From: Liquorilactobacillus oeni DSM 19972
GTDB taxonomy: Bacteria > Bacillota > Bacilli > Lactobacillales > Lactobacillaceae
DNA: 64,000 bases
Assembly (NCBI RefSeq): GCF_001436275.1
Contig: NZ_AZEH01000034.1
Coordinates: 53,899-117,898, forward strand
Direction of reading: 5' to 3'
Part shown: positions 54,318 through 63,105 of the stretch, in pieces
How positions within the stretch are numbered: position 1 is the first letter of the stretch
Layout of the letters: each line of letters starts with the position of its first letter
Notes under the pieces: model-generated
The model's database searches: none
The model's input: the letters and a program-made list of their open reading frames with translations, nothing else
Told to the model about the DNA's origin: nothing
Position numbers and translations under genes: made by a program

Positions 54318-55691
54318 ATGGAACCTGAACTTGAAGAACAAAGTAGCTTTTTGAAATATTGTGTTTATGTTATTTCTCTGGGCGGTTTTTTATTTGGTTA
54401 TGATACGGGCGTTATTAATGGTGCGTTAGCATTCATGAGTAAACCCGACCAACTTAATTTATCGCCTGCACTACAAGGGATAGTTTCTAGTTCTCTTGTA
54501 ATAGGAGCCTGTATTGGAGCGCTATTTTGCGGCAAATTAGCTGATCGCTTTGGCAGAAAAGTCACTTTACGCTGGATAGCAATCATCTTTACAATTGCTA
54601 CTATCTGTTGCGCATTATCCATCGACTTTGCTTCTATGGCAATCTTTCGCTTTATATTGGGCTTGGCAGTAGGAGCAGCATCAAGTTTATCACCAATGTT
54701 TTTAGCTGAAATATCGCCAACTCAAGTACGAGCGAATAATGTAAATAAAAATGCAATTTTTATTGTTTTGGGCCAGCTTGTTGCATTTTGCTTTAACGCA
54801 TTGCTAGGCAGCATCTGGGGTGACTGGGGTCCAATTTGGCGGGTAATGATCGCTTTAGCATGTATCCCAGCGATTATATTGTGGATTAATTCTTTCAATA
54901 TTATTGGAAGTCCGCATTGGCTGTTGCAGCAGCGAAGATTTAAAAGAGCTAGGCATGTATTCCAACTGCTTGGTTTTCAAAATATTGATTTTACCAAGTT
55001 GGTTAAAGGCAAAAACCCACATTCACAAAAAGTTAAAACTTTTACTTGGCGTAGTATACTCAGCCATGCCAGTCTTGTATACTTATTGGTTTCAGGAATT
55101 ATCATTGCTCTCATTCAGCAGATTTCTGGTGTCAATACCGTTATGTATTACGGAACTATCCTTTTGGAAAAAGTGGGTATGGGACAAAGCGGATCGTTAT
55201 ACGCTAATATTTTGATTGGGGCTGCATCCGTAGTTGCCAGTATCTTCGGCACACGTCTGATCGAGCGTTTTGATCACCGGTTGATGTTACGAATCGGCTT
55301 GGTCGGAAATGTAGTCTTTTTAGTTTTATTAGGAGCCATCATGCATGTGACCTTTTTATCACAAACTATGACAAATAGTTTAGTTCTTATTTCATTGGTC
55401 TTATTTTTAGCAAATCATCAAGGTATTGTCAGCCCGGTAACATGGCTTATACTGGCGGAAATGTTTCCAGGAACAGTCAAAGCACGTTTTATGTCAATCG
55501 CTACGGCCACTACTTGGATAACAAATTTCATAATCAGCTTAATATATCCGGTATTGATTTCCACACTTGGTACAGCAGCTGTCTTTTTCATTTTTGCCTT
55601 AACGAACGGTATCAGCTTCTTTTTAGCAATGTTTGTTATTAACCAAAAGAAACTGCGGTCTGCTTACCAGAAAAATTCGTTGGATATATAA
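54318..55691 (+). CDS. Sugar porter family MFS transporter
   Basis: 457 residues, 12 segments. Sugar-porter signatures: GGFLFGYDTGVINGAL near residue 18, GKLADRFGRK near 70, PHWLLQQRRFKRA near 197, QQISGVNTVMYYG near 268, and WLILAEMFPGTVKAR near 380. These match xylose/hexose proton symporters. The start MEPELEEQ follows GGAAGAG; a longer frame upstream is not supported. Twenty bases after its stop begins a pyruvyltransferase gene, so transport is probably linked to that enzyme's sugar or polymer. Confidence 0.88.
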   Translation: MEPELEEQSSFLKYCVYVISLGGFLFGYDTGVINGALAFMSKPDQLNLSPALQGIVSSSLVIGACIGALFCGKLADRFGRKVTLRWIAIIFTIATICCALSIDFASMAIFRFILGLAVGAASSLSPMFLAEISPTQVRANNVNKNAIFIVLGQLVAFCFNALLGSIWGDWGPIWRVMIALACIPAIILWINSFNIIGSPHWLLQQRRFKRARHVFQLLGFQNIDFTKLVKGKNPHSQKVKTFTWRSILSHASLVYLLVSGIIIALIQQISGVNTVMYYGTILLEKVGMGQSGSLYANILIGAASVVASIFGTRLIERFDHRLMLRIGLVGNVVFLVLLGAIMHVTFLSQTMTNSLVLISLVLFLANHQGIVSPVTWLILAEMFPGTVKARFMSIATATTWITNFIISLIYPVLISTLGTAAVFFIFALTNGISFFLAMFVINQKKLRSAYQKNSLDI

Positions 55692-55710
55692 ATTAGGAGG
55701 AGATTATAAT

Positions 55711-56736
55711 ATGGCTAACTTTTATATTAAAACAAATGCAGTGACACACGAGTTGCCAGATAACAAGCGTCCTAAGTTCTTTATGTTTGGAGTCCCAGGC
55801 TACACTAATATGGGCGATCAGGCAATTTCACTGGCAGCACGTAAGTACATTGAAAATGAATTCCCGGAATATCAATATATTGAAGTGTTGGAAGATGATG
55901 ATGACAAAGCTATCCCAGTGGTAAAAAAAGCAATCAATAGGTGTGATATTGTAGCCTTTACCGGTGGCGGAAACATGGGAAATCTATATTCTAACCACGA
56001 AGTTGCACGCAGAAAAGTATTTTCCACTTTCACTGATAACCTCACCATTTCATTTCCACAATCTATCCACTTTGAAGACAATGAAGATGGTCGCAAAGAA
56101 CAAAAATTGAGCCAAGCAGCTTATAGTAAAAATAAAAATTTAGTTTTAGTAGCACGTGATGCACAAAGCTATCACAGAATGCAGACAACCTTTAACAACA
56201 CAGTTATCTTTACACCAGACATGGTGTTGTACATGGATCCCTTGAAGAAAAACGTTAAAAGATCTGGAGCACTGTTTGTATTCAGACATGATGGAGAAAA
56301 AGTAGTAAAAGATTCTGTCGTTCAAGGATTAAAAAAGTCTTTGGATAATGGGCGCCCAATAGAATTCACCGATACGGTCTTAGATGATGTTGACGCCATT
56401 ACTCCTGTAACGCGAGGAAAATTATATGAACGTGAATTAGAGCTGTTTTCACACCAGGAAGTAATCATTACTGACCGCTGGCATGCAATGGTCTTTTCAG
56501 TCTTAACTGGAACACCATGCCTGCTTATGGGAAATAGTTATGGTAAGGGTAAACATGCATATTTCGACTGGATAGAAAGTATCGATTGGGTAAGTTACAC
56601 AGATGAAGAAGACTTAGGCCGAATTAACAGACAGCTCAAATTCTTGATGAATTCTTCAAGACACGATTATGATGTTAAACCTGATTTCAAGCAATTGCAT
56701 GACATCATTAAAAACTACTACCAAAATAAAAAGTAA
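55711..56736 (+). CDS. Polysaccharide pyruvyl transferase family protein
   Basis: 341 residues. The family adds ketal pyruvate from PEP to sugars of surface polysaccharides. Seen: FMFGVPGYTNMGDQAISLAA near residue 26, DIVAFTGGGNMGNLYSNHEV near 78, SFPQSIHFED near 110, and the C-terminal ITDRWHAMVFSVLTGTPCLL near 254 with the conserved His and Asp. Start behind AGGAGG. No glycosyltransferase genes are nearby, so it is not part of a normal capsule cluster. Followed by a repeat fragment with a 20-pair terminator. Confidence 0.87.
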   Translation: MANFYIKTNAVTHELPDNKRPKFFMFGVPGYTNMGDQAISLAARKYIENEFPEYQYIEVLEDDDDKAIPVVKKAINRCDIVAFTGGGNMGNLYSNHEVARRKVFSTFTDNLTISFPQSIHFEDNEDGRKEQKLSQAAYSKNKNLVLVARDAQSYHRMQTTFNNTVIFTPDMVLYMDPLKKNVKRSGALFVFRHDGEKVVKDSVVQGLKKSLDNGRPIEFTDTVLDDVDAITPVTRGKLYERELELFSHQEVIITDRWHAMVFSVLTGTPCLLMGNSYGKGKHAYFDWIESIDWVSYTDEEDLGRINRQLKFLMNSSRHDYDVKPDFKQLHDIIKNYYQNKK

Positions 56737-56776
56737 TACTATTTGCAACTAACACTTTTTAAGTATAAAAAATAAG

Positions 56777-56891
56777 GAGATGTGCCAATAGTCATTAGGC
56801 TTTGAGATTGCATGCAACACGCTAATGCGCGTATTGAAGATTAAAATAGAGGGACTGAGGCAAAAATTAACTTTTGCCTCAGTCCCTCTAT
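56777..56891 (+). repeat. Internally deleted type I dispersed repeat
   Basis: Head GAGATGTGCCAATAGTC and TTAGGCTTTGAG are present, then the central hairpin is missing and the sequence jumps to AACACGCTAATGCG and a terminator. It is downstream of the pyruvyltransferase gene on the same strand. Confidence 0.65.
56846..56891. terminator. Strong bidirectional terminator
   Basis: Perfect 20-pair stem (56846-56865 with 56872-56891), loop of six. It ends the sugar-MFS/pyruvyltransferase operon and may also stop read-through from copB. Confidence 0.9.
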
Positions 56892-57109
56892 TTACTACTA
56901 TCACATTGCGAACTTGCTTAACACATTTCATCGGTTATGGCTGTAAAAGCTGTGATAGGCAAAATTATTAAAGGACATAGTAGAGTAACTTTAACATCAT
57001 AATTAAAATACCATGGTAAATGAATCGTAATGGCAGCAAAAATATTTACTATAGTAAAATTCTCCTACGGAAAAAACACTATTCTCTGCATGTAAATTAT
57101 TATTTACGT

Positions 57110-59359
57110 CTAGTTAAGATTCTCTTCTCTTAAAGTCATTGCGTTTAAAGCCACTACAATGGTACTCAACGACATAACAATTGCTCCTATCATTGGATCT
57201 AGTACAATTCCAGCAGGTGCTAAAATACCTGCCGCCAGAGGAAGTGCTATGATATTATAACCGCTTGCCCACCACAGGTTCTGAACCATTTTACGTATCG
57301 TTAATTTAGCAATCGACAACAGCTTAACAATATCGTTCGGGTTTGATTCAACTAAAATAATATCAGCAGATTCAACAGCAACATCCGTTCCCGAACCGAT
57401 AGCTACACCGATATCTGCACGTGCTAAGCTGGGAGCATCATTTATCCCATCACCTACAAACATAACTTTACCTTTTTTTTGATAATGCTGAACTTGTTCT
57501 TCTTTATCTTCCGGCAGCAACTGTGCTTTAAAATCAGTGATCCCTAACTGGGCTGCTACTTTTTGTGCGGTTGCCTGGTTATCGCCAGTCAGCATAACTG
57601 GGGTCAGCCCCTGCTCTAAAAGGCTTTGAATCATTTGCTTAGCTTGCGGTTTAATCCGATCCCCTTGTGCTGCTAGACCAATTACCTGCTGTTTTTGAAG
57701 TAAAAAGCTGATAGTATTGCCTGTTGCAGCTAATTTTTCTGTTTCTTCACGCGGAAACTTCAAGTGCTGTTTTTCAACATATCCTAAAGAAACAATTGCA
57801 TAGCTTTTCCCGGCTATTTTTCCGCTTAAACCAACTCCCGTTTGCTGGTGTGTATCCACTGCTTTTTCATAAGTGATCCCTTCTGCAGCAGCAGCTTTGA
57901 GTATGCCGGTTGCTAAGGGATGAGTTGACTGGCTTTCCAGACTGGCAAACAACTGCAATATTTTATGATCATCATAATCAGTGCTCAGTGTTTTAACTGC
58001 ATTAACTTTAAAATCTCCTTCAGTAAGTGTGCCTGTTTTATCCATTAACACATAACGTAACCGTTTCACCTGTTCCAAAGCACTGCGATTTCTAATTAAA
58101 AGCCCATTAGCAGCAGAAATAGAAGTACTGCGTGCTGCGACTAAAGGAATTGCTAATCCAAGGGCGTGCGGACAAGCAATAATAAATACAGTTACCGCAG
58201 TTGAAAGTGCAAACGCCAGATTATCAAGAAAAAGCCAAGCAGCAAAAGAAGTAATTCCGATAATCAATGCGGCATAGAAAAGATAACTTGCAACTTTATC
58301 AGCCATAGTTTCGGTTTGTGACTTATTTTTCTGTGCATCCTGTACTAACTTAACAACCTTGGCAAGGTATCCAGTATCTCCTGTGCCGGTAACTTTTAAA
58401 TTAAAAGTCCCGTTTCCATTTATCGTACCACCGATCACTTGATCACCGTGCTTCTTTGCAACATTCTTTGCTTCTCCAGTTACCAAGGATTCATTCAAAC
58501 TGCTTTGACCGCTAACAACTATTCCATCAGCAGGCACTTGTTCGCCAGCACGGACTTGGAGTTCTTGCTTAATTTTCAATTTTGCTAAAGCAACATCTTC
58601 GGTACTGCCGTCCGCTTTAACTAAGTGTGCTTTACTAGGAAGTAATTTTGCCAACTTGTCAACTGCAGAACCAGCATTCATAACCGCATTCATTTCGATC
58701 CAATGACCCAGAAGCATAATTACAATCAAGGTTGCTAATTCCCAGAAGAAATCCATTACATGCGGCATCACTGAAAATACATTATTTGCAATCACCGCAT
58801 AAATACTATAAATATAGGCAACCGAGATCCCAAGGGTTATTAAAGTCATCATTGCTGGTTTGCGTTCTGTCAATTCTCCCTTTGCTCCGCTAAAGAATGG
58901 TTTGCCTCCATAAAAGAACAGTACGCTTCCCAAAAGCGCAACCACCCATTCGGAACCAGAAAATGTAAATTGAAATGGTAATTTTACACCCATCATCGGC
59001 GACATTACAATCACTGGAATCATCAGCAGCAATGAAATCCAAAACTTTTGTTTTAGATTCCCCATATGCATCATATGTCCGCCATGCATCATTTCATCAT
59101 GCCCCATCATCTGGCTATGGTCATGATTCATTTGTCCGTGATCCATTGAGGCGTGCTCCATTTGCTGATGATCCATCTGGTTGTATCTTTTATTCTTATT
59201 TTCTTCAGTCAATTGTTCATGGTTTGAATGCATTTGGCACTGGTGATCATGCACTTTTCCTATCTCTTGGCTACATTCTTTTTGTTTGTACTGCTTATGA
59301 GTGCCATGTTCATGACACATCATTTTTTGTTCTTTCTTATCCTCATTCTTTGTCATCAT
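57110..59359 (-). CDS. copB: Copper-translocating P-type ATPase, CopB type
   Basis: 749 residues. The N-terminal ~110 residues are rich in His, Met and Cys (MMCHEHGTHKQ, MDHGQMNHDHSQMMGHDEMM), a metal-binding tail instead of the CxxC domains of CopA. Eight membrane segments follow. The channel motif is CPHALGLAIP, the CPH signature of CopB (P1B-3) pumps. TGEAKN (actuator), DKTGTLTEG (phosphorylation), STHPLA and GDGINDAPSLARADIGVAIG (nucleotide and hinge) are all intact. Start at ATG behind AGGAGGAAA. It follows copY by ten bases; no copA or copZ is present here. Confidence 0.93.
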   Translation of the reverse strand: MMTKNEDKKEQKMMCHEHGTHKQYKQKECSQEIGKVHDHQCQMHSNHEQLTEENKNKRYNQMDHQQMEHASMDHGQMNHDHSQMMGHDEMMHGGHMMHMGNLKQKFWISLLLMIPVIVMSPMMGVKLPFQFTFSGSEWVVALLGSVLFFYGGKPFFSGAKGELTERKPAMMTLITLGISVAYIYSIYAVIANNVFSVMPHVMDFFWELATLIVIMLLGHWIEMNAVMNAGSAVDKLAKLLPSKAHLVKADGSTEDVALAKLKIKQELQVRAGEQVPADGIVVSGQSSLNESLVTGEAKNVAKKHGDQVIGGTINGNGTFNLKVTGTGDTGYLAKVVKLVQDAQKNKSQTETMADKVASYLFYAALIIGITSFAAWLFLDNLAFALSTAVTVFIIACPHALGLAIPLVAARSTSISAANGLLIRNRSALEQVKRLRYVLMDKTGTLTEGDFKVNAVKTLSTDYDDHKILQLFASLESQSTHPLATGILKAAAAEGITYEKAVDTHQQTGVGLSGKIAGKSYAIVSLGYVEKQHLKFPREETEKLAATGNTISFLLQKQQVIGLAAQGDRIKPQAKQMIQSLLEQGLTPVMLTGDNQATAQKVAAQLGITDFKAQLLPEDKEEQVQHYQKKGKVMFVGDGINDAPSLARADIGVAIGSGTDVAVESADIILVESNPNDIVKLLSIAKLTIRKMVQNLWWASGYNIIALPLAAGILAPAGIVLDPMIGAIVMSLSTIVVALNAMTLREENLN

Positions 59360-59369
59360 TTTCCTCCTT

Positions 59370-59798
59370 TTAGCAATGTTTGTGCGGTAAACAGTTGCAC
59401 GGAACCTCATCAGGTGCAGTCTTTCTCTTTTCCTGCAGCAGATTACTTAAACTATCGATGTCACTTTTACTTAAAGTCAGTTCTTTTAGGTCTGCTAAAA
59501 TTGCCTTGCCCACTTTCATTGCGCACATCCTTTGAAAAAGTGCAAGCGAAGTTTGACTCATTGCTGCTATTTCCGTAACTAATGGGTGATAAATAAACTG
59601 CCGTCCTTCTTGTTTCGTTGCAAGCATTCTTTTTTTTACTAGTCGGCTTAACAATGTCTTAACAGTCGAAGTTGACCAGTCGCATTTTTGCCCCATGATT
59701 TCGCTTAACTGTCTGCTGGTTACATTATTCAACGTCCAAATAACACGCATAATTTCCCACTCAGAGCCTGAAATTGCCCCTACTTCGCTGCTTCCCAT
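59370..59798 (-). CDS. copY: CopY-type copper-responsive repressor
   Basis: 142 residues. BlaI/MecI-like winged helix: SEWEIMRVIWTLNNVTSRQL, KCDWSTSTVKTLLSRLVKK. The C-terminal metal motif reads CNCLPHKHC, whereas classic CopY has C-x-C-x4-C-x-C. Here one Cys position is His and the last Cys is shifted, so the metal site is a variant. Start MGSSEVGAISG follows GGGAGGG. Two cop boxes lie upstream, one over the -35 box. Copper should release it and induce copYB. Confidence 0.9.
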   Translation of the reverse strand: MGSSEVGAISGSEWEIMRVIWTLNNVTSRQLSEIMGQKCDWSTSTVKTLLSRLVKKRMLATKQEGRQFIYHPLVTEIAAMSQTSLALFQRMCAMKVGKAILADLKELTLSKSDIDSLSNLLQEKRKTAPDEVPCNCLPHKHC

Positions 59799-59817
59799 AC
59801 TAAGCCCTCCCTTTCGT

Positions 59818-59829
59818 CTACAAACGTAG
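59818..59829. promoter_or_regulatory. cop box, near the copY ribosome site
   Basis: CTACAAACGTAG: palindromic, one change from the core TACANNTGTA. It lies 20 bases before the copY start, well downstream of the promoter, so it could act as a roadblock site. Confidence 0.6.
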
Positions 59830-59848
59830 ATTTTAATTGTTAAACAAA

Positions 59849-59904
59849 ACCGCTTATTTTCCGCCAACATGGGTACGCTAAGCGGAAAGTTTCAAATAAG
59901 CGGT
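59849..59904 (-). other. Long hairpin in the copYB 5' leader
   Basis: Eleven perfect pairs (ACCGCTTATTT / AAATAAGCGGT) with an inner TCCGC/GCGGA helix, between the promoter and copY. It is not followed by a T run on the minus strand, so it is more likely a leader structure than a terminator. Confidence 0.55.
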
Positions 59905-59954
59905 TGTTAATCCCTTATTCCTACTATGCTAATAAACCTTTACCTTACAAAAAC

Positions 59955-59983
59955 ATTATATTATTTAAATCTACATTTGTAAA
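59955..59983 (-). promoter_or_regulatory. copYB promoter with cop box over -35
   Basis: Minus strand -35 TTTACA (59978-59983), 17-base spacer, -10 TATAAT (59955-59960). A perfect cop box TACATTTGTA (59972-59981) overlaps the -35 box, the classic position for CopY repression. Confidence 0.8.
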
Positions 59984-59994
59984 CAATAACATAT

Positions 59995-60849
59995 TTAGTG
60001 CCTTCTTTGGCTTTGATCATTTAGTTTGGGAAAATTTTCTCTAAGAATATACTGTCCGATCAATGATACAATCTGTTTATTTTGCGGTAAATCTGAATGT
60101 GCAGTATTAGCCCCTGTCACAGTGATCTCAGTAAAGCTCCTAATTTCACTTTGAAAAATATACTTTGCATAATTAACGCTATTATAAGGAACAGTACCAT
60201 CGCTAGTATAATTTTCAGTGCCGGCTATTGAATACATCACCAGCGATTCAGGCAGACCTTCACGGTAATTGTATAATTCCTTAAACATCGATGTTTTATA
60301 AACTGTACTTGTTGACGTCTCATTATAAGGAGTCGCAATTGTCATAAAACGATCTACCCGCAATGCCGGAGTCTGTTTGAGATATCGTTCAAAAAAAAGT
60401 GCCAGAATAAGCCCGCCATTAGAATGGCCTAAAGCGGAAAAATGATTAAAATGATATATACTGATGAGTTGTTTAACGGCTGTATTCAGCCAAACAGCCT
60501 GTTTATCAATATTTGTTTTGCCATCTTTATTATTCTGAAAACTAATTACAATAAACGGTTGATTATCATTGCGGTTGATTACACCGCTTGTAGTTACTTT
60601 TCCGTTTGTTTTAACGACCACCTTCAGTACACTATGATGCTGGGGGGCTTCTTGCCCTAATTCCGCAATCAAACTATCAAAGCGATTCTGAGTAGCACTT
60701 GATCCAGGAACCATAATAACAGGTGCCATTTCTGTTTTTCCAGCATTTCTTAAGCGCGTGATGTTACTACGGTTCCACTTGTACGCAGGAAGACAAACAG
60801 CAAGCAATAGAAAAATGGCAAGTATCCAGTATAACCACCTATTTTTCAT
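59995..60849 (-). CDS. Membrane-anchored or secreted alpha/beta hydrolase (DUF915)
   Basis: 284 residues from MKNRWLYWILAIFLLLAVCL, an N-terminal membrane anchor or signal. The hydrolase fold then begins with APVIMVPGSSATQNRFDSLI. The nucleophile Ser is in ALGHSNGGLILALF near residue 140, Asp probably in YTSDGTVPYNS near 215, and His in AHSDLPQN near 252. This is the DUF915 cell-surface hydrolase pattern of lactobacilli. The ATG at 60849 fits GAGGAG; it overlaps the EIIC-like gene by 11 bases, so both are co-translated. Substrate unknown. Confidence 0.85.
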   Translation of the reverse strand: MKNRWLYWILAIFLLLAVCLPAYKWNRSNITRLRNAGKTEMAPVIMVPGSSATQNRFDSLIAELGQEAPQHHSVLKVVVKTNGKVTTSGVINRNDNQPFIVISFQNNKDGKTNIDKQAVWLNTAVKQLISIYHFNHFSALGHSNGGLILALFFERYLKQTPALRVDRFMTIATPYNETSTSTVYKTSMFKELYNYREGLPESLVMYSIAGTENYTSDGTVPYNSVNYAKYIFQSEIRSFTEITVTGANTAHSDLPQNKQIVSLIGQYILRENFPKLNDQSQRRH

Positions 60850-62155
60850 TCTCAATTTCTCCTCTTCGCGAGCTTTTTATCCGGTTATCCAATATGATAA
60901 AAGGCAGATAAATAGCGATCCCTGCTACGACATTGATAATACTGATCAACAGAGCCTGCCATGTCCCTCCTGTACCAAGCCAGCCGATTAAAAGACCTGG
61001 TGTGCTGCTACTGACAGGATAAACTGTTGGCGGCATAAAGTTGAGTTTTAAAGCGCACCAAGTAATCAGGATACTTGCAACCGGAGTAAGCAAAAAAGGA
61101 ATAGCCAAAAGAGGATTATAAAGAACTGGCAATCCTATTAAAAGCGATTGACTCACATTAAAAATACTTGGAAACAGACTAGTTTTAGCAACTAACTGAA
61201 AATTTTGGTTACGCGAATATAAAAGGATCGTAATTAACAACGATAGTGCCATTCCGGGGCCACCGATATTCGCAAAGCTGTCAAAAAGGGTGTGGATTGT
61301 AATCGGGTTAGGAGCTCCCCAAGGAGAACCATGCTGAATGGCATATTCAAGGTTTTGAATAGTGCTTCCTGCGTTAATACCGCTAAAATTAAATGAACCA
61401 GTAATTCCCAAAAACCAGAAACCGTTGCTCAAGAAAGCTGCACACACTGCCGTTAAGAGTATCCATTCATAGTTGCTGAATGAAAGTTCATATAAACCGG
61501 AAACAAGCCCGTTAGCTCCTGTTCTGCCAAAAAAACTGGCAGCGTAACTGAACATTCCAAATAACATCAAAGTAATAGCGATCGGTAAAATATTATAACG
61601 GATCCACGCAGATGTCCTTAGCATCAGATGCGGATCTTTTTTTTTCGAACGGGCTCCCAGACGATTAAAAATCCAACCTGTTGTTAGGCCGACTACCAAT
61701 GCTAGAAAGCAGCCATTGTAACTGAGATTATTTTCTAAAAATTTATTAACCTGTTGCCGTCCCGTATATGCTAAAAAGCTGCCATTAAAATTCATTATCA
61801 TAAAAGCAAATACTGCTGTTAGACTGGCTGCTATATTATAATACGCGTTTTTTCGAGTAGCAAGGTTAGCCGCTAAGAATACCACAGCAATTGCCACTAC
61901 CCCGTTAATACTCAAGTCAAGCAGGCTAAGATAGTTTGCTAGTAATTTAAACCCCGGTAACCAATTTTTGACGTGATAGATATTATTTAAGAAACCGTTT
62001 TTTTGAAAAACAGCTTGATTTAAAAAATCAACGTATGTTCCCACAAGCACAAAGGGAAATAACAAAGTCAGTGTTTCGTGAATAATTTGGAAATAAACTT
62101 GATGCTTTGCAAAGCTGTTGAATTTAACTAAAAAATTTGTTAATCTTCCCGTCAT
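60839..62155 (-). CDS. PTS EIIC-like permease (cellobiose/lactose family)
   Basis: 438 residues, about ten membrane segments, resembling the EIIC component of cellobiose/diacetylchitobiose PTS. Seen: IIHETLTLLFPFVLVGTYVD near residue 25, FLGITGSFNFSGIN near 250, FANIGGPGMALSLL near 295, and SLLIGLPVLYNPLLAIPFLL near 340 with the family's conserved glycine-proline pattern. No EIIA or EIIB gene is adjacent, so it would depend on components encoded elsewhere. The start MTGRLTN follows AAGGAATG. Coupled to the DUF915 hydrolase. Confidence 0.8.
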   Translation of the reverse strand: MTGRLTNFLVKFNSFAKHQVYFQIIHETLTLLFPFVLVGTYVDFLNQAVFQKNGFLNNIYHVKNWLPGFKLLANYLSLLDLSINGVVAIAVVFLAANLATRKNAYYNIAASLTAVFAFMIMNFNGSFLAYTGRQQVNKFLENNLSYNGCFLALVVGLTTGWIFNRLGARSKKKDPHLMLRTSAWIRYNILPIAITLMLFGMFSYAASFFGRTGANGLVSGLYELSFSNYEWILLTAVCAAFLSNGFWFLGITGSFNFSGINAGSTIQNLEYAIQHGSPWGAPNPITIHTLFDSFANIGGPGMALSLLITILLYSRNQNFQLVAKTSLFPSIFNVSQSLLIGLPVLYNPLLAIPFLLTPVASILITWCALKLNFMPPTVYPVSSSTPGLLIGWLGTGGTWQALLISIINVVAGIAIYLPFIILDNRIKSSRRGEIENEK

Positions 62156-62237
62156 TGCAATCATTCCTTAAAGTTTGTAACAATTTATTCTTTATTTTAG
62201 CACAGCATCATCTTAAAAATTAACTCAGACTCATACT

Positions 62238-62996
62238 CTAAGGATACAATTCTTTAAGGTGCTGAACATCTACTTTCTGAATCCCGTATTCTGAACCTTG
62301 AGGCTGCATTACGGAAGCTTCAGCAGTATCATGTGCTAACCCAAGAGCATGACCTAGCTCATGTTCAGCTGTATTGATTTTACGCTGCAGTGAATAATTA
62401 TCAAGATAATAAATATTCAGCTTAGAAACTGCATGAATCAAAAAATGTTCATTATTTACATTGTTAAAAAGTGTTCTGGTTTCAGTGACCCCTGCCATCG
62501 AGGTATTGCTTTGATTTTCAACTGTCAGCACAATATCGGCATTTTGTTTGTTATTGCTCACTACTAATTTGAAAACTTTATAACTATTCCAGTTATTGAC
62601 AGCCTGCTGCCAAGCAGTTCGATACTGGGAAGAAATATTAGCGGGAAGATCAAAATAAACGGTGGCCGTTTTTTTGTCCCACACGCTTTGTGCAGTTCTT
62701 GCGGTACTTTTAGCTGCTGTCGATGTATCCGTTTGTGCTGACGAAGAACTGCTTTGCGTTGAATCATCCCAGTTTGCTGTATCTGAACTTGTAGTTGAAT
62801 CTGGTTTTGAAGTTACGTTCCTAGGATAAAAAGACTGTTGCTTAAGGCTCTGTACAGAATCTTGAACTAAAGTCGCCGTCTGTTTCATTGCAGCAGAGGC
62901 CCAATCTTTGCCCCACACTACGAATTCAGGTTCTTTAACAAGAATGCAAAGAACAGCTCCTAACAATAGAAGTCTTATAAATCTAAATAATTTCAT
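62238..62996 (-). CDS. Secreted matrixin-type zinc metalloprotease
   Basis: 252 residues. N-terminal signal or anchor (FRLLLLGAVLCILV-like segment), a Ser/Thr/Asp-rich linker at about 60-105, then a compact M10-type domain. The zinc motif is HELGHALGLAH near residue 215 (three His plus catalytic Glu), followed by the Met-turn SVMQPQGSEYGI. A propeptide Cys switch is not visible. It is a stand-alone gene; possible roles are surface-protein processing or peptide release. Confidence 0.87.
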   Translation of the reverse strand: MKLFRFIRLLLLGAVLCILVKEPEFVVWGKDWASAAMKQTATLVQDSVQSLKQQSFYPRNVTSKPDSTTSSDTANWDDSTQSSSSSAQTDTSTAAKSTARTAQSVWDKKTATVYFDLPANISSQYRTAWQQAVNNWNSYKVFKLVVSNNKQNADIVLTVENQSNTSMAGVTETRTLFNNVNNEHFLIHAVSKLNIYYLDNYSLQRKINTAEHELGHALGLAHDTAEASVMQPQGSEYGIQKVDVQHLKELYP

Positions 62997-63105
62997 TTTT
63001 TCTCCTCTATCTTTTACGGACGGTCTGCTATTAAATTGTACATGATTTTAACCTACAGAAAGTAAAAAAAAGATTAAGAATAAGAAATTCAAAAAAATGC
63101 AGCTT

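Noticed and set aside
55442..55642. 66-codon frame overlapping the sugar porter
   Set aside because: Out-of-frame shadow without ribosome site or family similarity.
58975..59373. 132-codon frame opposite copB
   Set aside because: Antisense shadow of the His/Met-rich copB N-terminus; no ribosome site.
59849..59904. Terminator between copY and the hydrolase gene
   Set aside because: The hairpin lies inside the copYB leader and lacks a T run on either strand; treated as leader structure instead.
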